Assembly (NCBI GenBank): GCA_030612585.1
Contig: JAUWNP010000156.1
Location: forward strand, 1 to 10,310
Reading direction: 5' to 3'
Length of the DNA stretch: 10,310 bases
From: Anaerolineae bacterium
GTDB lineage: Bacteria > Chloroflexota > Anaerolineae > B4-G1
Made by a program: the position numbers and the translations under genes. Under the pieces are notes generated by a model. That model was not told the origin of the DNA and searched no databases. It worked only from the letters and a program-made list of their open reading frames with translations. Below are positions 6,739 through 10,310 of the stretch, piece after piece (the stretch's first letter is position 1; the number at the start of each line of letters is the position of its first letter).

Positions 6739-6879
6739 TCAATGATCGTGCTGCGCCCCAGCCGGCTGGTTGTTGTACGCATCCACGAAGGCAAAGCCCA
6801 TCAGTTGGCCATCGGCATCTTCCCACAGGCGCGTGTTTGCCTGTATGGTAGACCTACCCACTTGCCCCCTACCATAAGG
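6739..6879 (-). pseudogene. Remnant of a GNAT-type acetyltransferase gene
   Basis: Reading the minus strand from 6879 to the TGA at 6741-6739 gives a frame containing LWEDADGQLMGFAFVDAY. This resembles the beta-strand region of GNAT N-acetyltransferases just before the acetyl-CoA-binding motif. There is no in-frame start upstream before the EF-G stop codon, and the acetyl-CoA motif never appears because the frame ends about 10 residues later. It is best read as a small decayed piece lying between two convergent intact genes, in the same orientation as EF-G. Confidence 0.5.
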
Positions 6880-8982
6880 TTACCGCTTCGGTATCTTCCC
6901 CTCCTCCCGGCGCTGCTTGATGATCTGGTCGGCGATAGATTCCGGCACGAAGTCGTAGCAGCGGAACTCCAGCGTGAAGGTGCCCCGACCCTGGGTGAGG
7001 CTGCGCAGGTCGGTCGCGTAGCCCCGTGCCTCGGCCAACGGTACCTCGCCATCTATATTGCGCATATTCCCCCGCATGTGCATTGCGTTCACGCTCCCCC
7101 GCCGCCGGCCAATGTCGGCCACGACGGCCCCCATGTGCTCCTCGCCGACATTGATGTCAGCGCGCATTAGCGGCTCAAGCAGTGCAGGATGGGCCTGCCG
7201 CACCGCCTGCCGCACCGCCATTGAGCCCGCGATCTGAAAGTCCATCGCGGCCGAGTCCACCTCGTGGAACTTGCCGCCCAGTAGCGTCACGCGCACGTCG
7301 GTGACCGGGTAGCCGGCGATGATGCCCTTCTCCAGCGCGTCGCGCACGCCCAACTCTGTGGGACGCACAAAGTCGCGGGGGAACTCGGATGGGGGAGCCT
7401 CGTTCTCAAAGACGACACCCTCCCCCCGCTCCAGCGGCTCGACGCGCATGTACGCCTCGGCAAAGTGACCGTGGCCGCCGGTCTGTTTCTTGTAAGTGCC
7501 GGTCGTCTCGGCTGCCTGTCGCACCGTCTCGCGGTAGGAAACCTGCGGCAGGCTCACCCGCGGGACGATACCGAACTCGGTCCGCAGCCGGTCCACGGCG
7601 ATCTCCAGGTGTAGTTCACCCATCCCGGCCAGCGTCTCCTCGCCCGTCTCTGGGTCGAAGCGCCTGATCAGCGTGGGGTCTTCGGTGCACAGTCGTGTCA
7701 CTGCCTGGCGCAGTTTGTCGCGGTCTTTGTCAGAGGTCGCCGTCAGCGCCACCGCGATGACCGGTTCCGGGAACTTGAACGTTTCCAATTCGATGGGATG
7801 GGCTGGGTCGCAGAGCGTGTCACCGGTGATGGCCGACTTGACGCCCACCAGCGCCACCACGTCGCTGGCTGCCATGTGGTCCACCTGCTCGCGCCGGTTG
7901 GCGTGCATACGGTAGATACGTCCTACCCGCTCCTCCACGTCCGCACGCGGGTTGTAGACCGTCTCTCTGACATTCAGGTGGCCGGAGAAGACTCGCACCC
8001 AGGTCAGATGCCCCACGTGCGGGTCGGTGACGATCTTGAAGGCGGTAGCGCACAAGGGGGCAGCGGGGTCATCGGGCCGCTCGACGATCTCCCCCGCGCG
8101 GCCGGGGATGGTGCCCAGTGTAGGGGGCATGTCCACCGGCGCCGGTAGGTAGGCGACGACAGCGTCGAGCAGGGGTTGTACGCCGAAACGCTTGCGCGAA
8201 GCGCCACACAATACTGGCACCAGTTTGCTGGTGATGGTTGCGCGGCGCAGCGCTCCCCTGAGCGCCGCCGCGTCGGGTTCGCGCCCCGCCAGCCGTTGCT
8301 CCAGCAGTGTCTCGTCCGTCTCGCAGATGATGTCCAGCAGCGACTCCCGCGCCGAAGCAACTTGCTCTTGCATCGAAGCCGGGATTGGCTCCACTGCCGG
8401 ATCGTCCGCGCCATCGCGCCAGATTAACGCCTGCTGGCCGATGAGATCCACAACGCCGGTGAACTCGCCTTCCCGGCCGATGGGGAGTTGCAATGGCACG
8501 GCGTGTGGCGTGAGTCGCTCGTGAACCTCGCCCATCACGCGCTCGAAGTTAGCGCCCAACCGGTCGAGTTTGTTGATAAAGATGATGCGCGGTAGATTCT
8601 CCCGGTTGGCGTGCATCCAGACCGACTCGGTCTGCGGTTCGACGCCGCCCACGCCGCACAGCACAATCACCGCCCCGTCAATGACGCGAATCGAGCGCAC
8701 GACCTCGGCGGTGAAGTCAATGTGGCCGGGCGTGTCAATCAGATTGATGCGGTGGCCTTGCCAGTGGCAGGCGGTGGCGGCGGCGGTGATGGTGATGCCG
8801 CGCTCCCGCTCCTGCTCCATCCAGTCCAGTTGTGTATCACCAGCGTCTATGTTCCCGGTGCGGTGAATACGCCCTGAGTAATACAGAATCGCCTCCGACG
8901 TGGTAGTCTTGCCAGCGTCCACGTGGGCGAAGATGCCGATAATACGCACTTTTTCAATAGGTGCTTCTTTTTTCTTGCTCAT
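6880..8982 (-). CDS. Translation elongation factor G homologue
   Basis: This 700-residue GTPase has the full EF-G length and domain order. The G domain shows AHVDAGKT (19-26), RGITI (61-65), DTPGH (83-87) and NKLD (137-140). Domain II follows at about 307-390, then domain III with GMGELHLEI (453-461). Domain IV starts near 500 with QTGGHGHF, and the C-terminal part has YATDLRSLTQGRG (655-667). EF-G moves tRNAs and mRNA through the ribosome after peptide transfer. The neighbours are not rpsL, rpsG or tuf, and GGHG replaces the usual GGRG of the principal factor, so it may be a secondary EF-G-like paralogue; hence no gene symbol. The ATG at 8982 is preferred. An in-frame GTG at 8991 lies inside the strong ribosome binding site GAGGTGA, which sits 5 bases before that ATG. 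Confidence 0.9.
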   Translation of the reverse strand: MSKKKEAPIEKVRIIGIFAHVDAGKTTTSEAILYYSGRIHRTGNIDAGDTQLDWMEQERERGITITAAATACHWQGHRINLIDTPGHIDFTAEVVRSIRVIDGAVIVLCGVGGVEPQTESVWMHANRENLPRIIFINKLDRLGANFERVMGEVHERLTPHAVPLQLPIGREGEFTGVVDLIGQQALIWRDGADDPAVEPIPASMQEQVASARESLLDIICETDETLLEQRLAGREPDAAALRGALRRATITSKLVPVLCGASRKRFGVQPLLDAVVAYLPAPVDMPPTLGTIPGRAGEIVERPDDPAAPLCATAFKIVTDPHVGHLTWVRVFSGHLNVRETVYNPRADVEERVGRIYRMHANRREQVDHMAASDVVALVGVKSAITGDTLCDPAHPIELETFKFPEPVIAVALTATSDKDRDKLRQAVTRLCTEDPTLIRRFDPETGEETLAGMGELHLEIAVDRLRTEFGIVPRVSLPQVSYRETVRQAAETTGTYKKQTGGHGHFAEAYMRVEPLERGEGVVFENEAPPSEFPRDFVRPTELGVRDALEKGIIAGYPVTDVRVTLLGGKFHEVDSAAMDFQIAGSMAVRQAVRQAHPALLEPLMRADINVGEEHMGAVVADIGRRRGSVNAMHMRGNMRNIDGEVPLAEARGYATDLRSLTQGRGTFTLEFRCYDFVPESIADQIIKQRREEGKIPKR

Positions 8983-8987
8983 ACTTC

Positions 8988-8995
8988 TCACCTCA
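8988..8995 (-). promoter_or_regulatory. Strong ribosome binding site of the EF-G gene
   Basis: On the minus strand TGAGGTGA lies 5 bases before the ATG at 8982. Because it contains the in-frame GTG, it argues for starting at 8982 rather than 8991. Confidence 0.8.
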
Positions 8996-9008
8996 GAGAA
9001 CCTGCATG

Positions 9009-9045
9009 AAAAAACGTTCAGCCGGTGACGTGCGATGACTGAACG
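9009..9045 (-). terminator. Terminator-like hairpin with T6 in the ABC-F/EF-G gap
   Basis: On the minus strand CGTTCAG and CTGAACG form a 7-bp stem (arms at 9039-9045 and 9015-9021) around a 17-base loop. TTTTTT follows directly at 9014-9009. This is the shape of an intrinsic terminator for the ABC-F gene. It lies downstream of the only visible EF-G promoter, however, so it could also act as an attenuator in the EF-G leader. The large loop makes it moderate rather than strong. Confidence 0.5.
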
Positions 9046-9068
9046 CCTACTTCGTACACAAGCGTAGT

Positions 9069-9077
9069 ATTGTACCA
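9069..9077 (-). promoter_or_regulatory. Extended -10 promoter, probably for the EF-G gene
   Basis: The minus strand reads TGGTACAAT, an extended -10 (TGn) followed by the near-consensus TACAAT at 9074-9069, in an AT-rich stretch. No good -35 box stands at the usual distance, as is common for extended -10 promoters. Transcription would start near 9062, giving an EF-G leader of about 80 bases that includes the hairpin at 9009-9045. Confidence 0.45.
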
Positions 9078-9169
9078 GAAAATCACGATTCGACCAGTCT
9101 CAAATGTCATACAAGTCAAGTGAATATGACGATAATTTGCGAGAATATCGCCAGATGCCCGGTCACGTT

Positions 9170-10310
9170 TCACTGCGTCGCTTTCGCCGCCTGGTAATCG
9201 CTGTAGCCGCCGAGGTACTCGGTCAGCGATCCCTCGTCCAACTCCACGATGTGATCCGCCACCCGGTCGAGGAAATACCGATCGTGGGAAATCACGAACA
9301 CCGTCCCTTCAAAATCGGCCAGCGCGTCTTCCAACACTTCGGCGGAAGGGATGTCCAGGTTGTTGGTCGGCTCGTCGAGCAGCAGGAAGTTGGCGTCCGA
9401 GAGCATCAGCAGGGCCATCTGCAAGCGACTGCGCTCCCCGCCCGACAAGTTCGCCACCAATCCCCGGGACTGCTCGTAACTGAAAAGAAAACGACCCAGG
9501 AAGCGCACCGCTCCCTCTTCCGAAAGTTTGGCTGCCTGGCGCACCGTGTCAATCAGCGTCCGCTCGTAGTCGAGAGTCTCGTGCTCCTGAGCGTAGTAGC
9601 CCACCTTGACGCTCGGCCCAATTTTGATTTCGCCATCACTGACTGTCTCCTGGCCGAGGATGAGCCGGAAGAGGAGCGACTTGCCGGCCCCGTTGGGTCC
9701 GACCATCCCCACCCGCTCCCCCCGCCATAAGAGCAGATTGAGCCCGGCCAGGATAATCGCCTCGTCACTAGACCCTAAGGGTTTGCTCTCAAAACCCTTA
9801 GGGTCTGCCGGGAACACCTTGTCCAGGTCAATGATCTCCAACACCTTGTTGCTGCCGCGCCAGCCGTCGAGTTCCAACCCCATGCGACGGCGCTCCAACA
9901 CGGGCTTGTCGAGGCGATCCATCCGCTCCAACCGCTTGAGAATGTTCCGCCCGCGCCGGATGAACTTGACATTATCGTACACCGCTCCCCAGGTCAGCAA
10001 CCGTTTGGCGGCCTGTTCCAGCCGTTTGACCTCTTTCTGCTGCGCCTGGTAGAGTTGCTGTTGTCGCAACAGACGCATCTGCTTCTCGAAGGCGTATTCG
10101 GAGTAACTGCCAGGGTAGTGCGTCAGCCGCCCATCCTCCAGTTCGACGATCTCGTCCGCCACCAGGTCGAGCAGGTAGCGGTCGTGGGAGACGATGATGA
10201 CCGATCCCTTGTAGCCGCGAATGAACCTTTCCAGGAAGGCTTTCCCTTCCAGGTCCAGGTGATTGTCAGGCTCGTCGAGCAGGAGTAAGTCGGGTTGGAT
10301 GACCAGCAAC
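9170..10310 (-). CDS. ABC-F family ATPase (partial, N-terminal part beyond the window)
   Basis: About 379 C-terminal residues of a soluble two-domain ABC protein without membrane segments are visible. Counting from 10309, the first ATPase domain contributes Walker B LLLLDEPDNHLD (8-19) and SHDRYLLD (41-48). A charged helical linker follows (about 73-145). The second domain has Walker A GPNGAGKS (204-211), signature LSGGE (288-292), Walker B LLLDEPTNNLD (309-319) and switch H342. ABC-F proteins bind the ribosomal E site and help stalled or starting ribosomes; some protect against antibiotics, which cannot be judged here. The frame is open at the right edge, so the start is missing. DEPD replaces the usual DEPT in the first domain. 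An in-frame palindromic insertion (residues about 168-181) separates the linker from the second domain. EF-G follows 187 bases downstream on the same strand. Confidence 0.9.
   Translation of the reverse strand, partial: LLVIQPDLLLLDEPDNHLDLEGKAFLERFIRGYKGSVIIVSHDRYLLDLVADEIVELEDGRLTHYPGSYSEYAFEKQMRLLRQQQLYQAQQKEVKRLEQAAKRLLTWGAVYDNVKFIRRGRNILKRLERMDRLDKPVLERRRMGLELDGWRGSNKVLEIIDLDKVFPADPKGFESKPLGSSDEAIILAGLNLLLWRGERVGMVGPNGAGKSLLFRLILGQETVSDGEIKIGPSVKVGYYAQEHETLDYERTLIDTVRQAAKLSEEGAVRFLGRFLFSYEQSRGLVANLSGGERSRLQMALLMLSDANFLLLDEPTNNLDIPSAEVLEDALADFEGTVFVISHDRYFLDRVADHIVELDEGSLTEYLGGYSDYQAAKATQ
9770..9806. repeat. Perfect 15-bp inverted repeat embedded in frame in the ABC-F gene (type 3)
   Basis: AGACCCTAAGGGTTT (9770-9784) and its exact reverse complement (9792-9806) flank a 7-base loop. 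On the coding strand it gives DPKGFESKPLGS, between KVF and the AIILAGLNLLL strand that opens the second ATPase domain. Related ABC-F proteins normally have only a few residues there, so the element appears to be an insertion of about 45 bases. Confidence 0.85.

Noticed and set aside
6844..6876. TATGGTAG/CTACCATA inverted repeat between the convergent genes as a terminator
   Set aside because: The loop is 17 bases and neither strand has a T tract after it; it overlaps the GNAT remnant and may be chance.
8983..8991. GTG start adding three residues to EF-G
   Set aside because: The GTG lies within the Shine-Dalgarno sequence; the ATG at 8982 has ideal spacing and the usual Ser-Lys-rich beginning.

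Overview
The window is GC-rich bacterial DNA with five full-length protein genes and a sixth cut by the right edge. The organism is most likely a member of Chloroflexota (Anaerolineae-like). This rests on the Thr-Pro-rich lipoprotein linker, the style of the ABC-F and EF-G proteins, and the many short palindromic and heptameric repeats. It is an inference from sequence character, with no marker gene to prove it.

The left two thirds is on the plus strand. A cobalamin-binding-type radical SAM protein (102-2654) is followed by a class V aminotransferase of the alanine/serine-glyoxylate type (2765-3931). Next is a GlcD-type FAD-linked glycolate/lactate dehydrogenase (3994-5391), then a Thr-Pro-linker lipoprotein with a beta-lactamase-like serine hydrolase domain (5526-6713). 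The aminotransferase and GlcD form a natural pair: GlcD oxidises glycolate to glyoxylate and the aminotransferase converts glyoxylate to glycine. Two near-identical promoters (TTGCCC-N17-TATACT) precede the radical SAM gene and the aminotransferase gene, so these are separate transcription units with similar promoter architecture.

The right third is on the minus strand, convergent with the lipoprotein gene. An ABC-F ATPase (open at the right edge, ending at 9170) is followed by an elongation factor G homologue (8982-6880), so two ribosome-acting factors lie in tandem. The AT-rich gap between them holds an extended -10 promoter and a terminator-like hairpin inside the likely EF-G leader. The gap between the convergent genes holds a decayed GNAT acetyltransferase fragment.

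The most striking feature is a set of three unrelated, long inverted repeats lying inside coding sequence, two in the radical SAM gene and one in the ABC-F gene. Each is read through in frame and adds about 11-15 residues at what looks like a linker or surface loop. They look like palindromic mobile repeats domesticated as protein sequence, similar in principle to the Rickettsia palindromic elements. A tandem heptamer array (3931-3986) separates the aminotransferase from GlcD.
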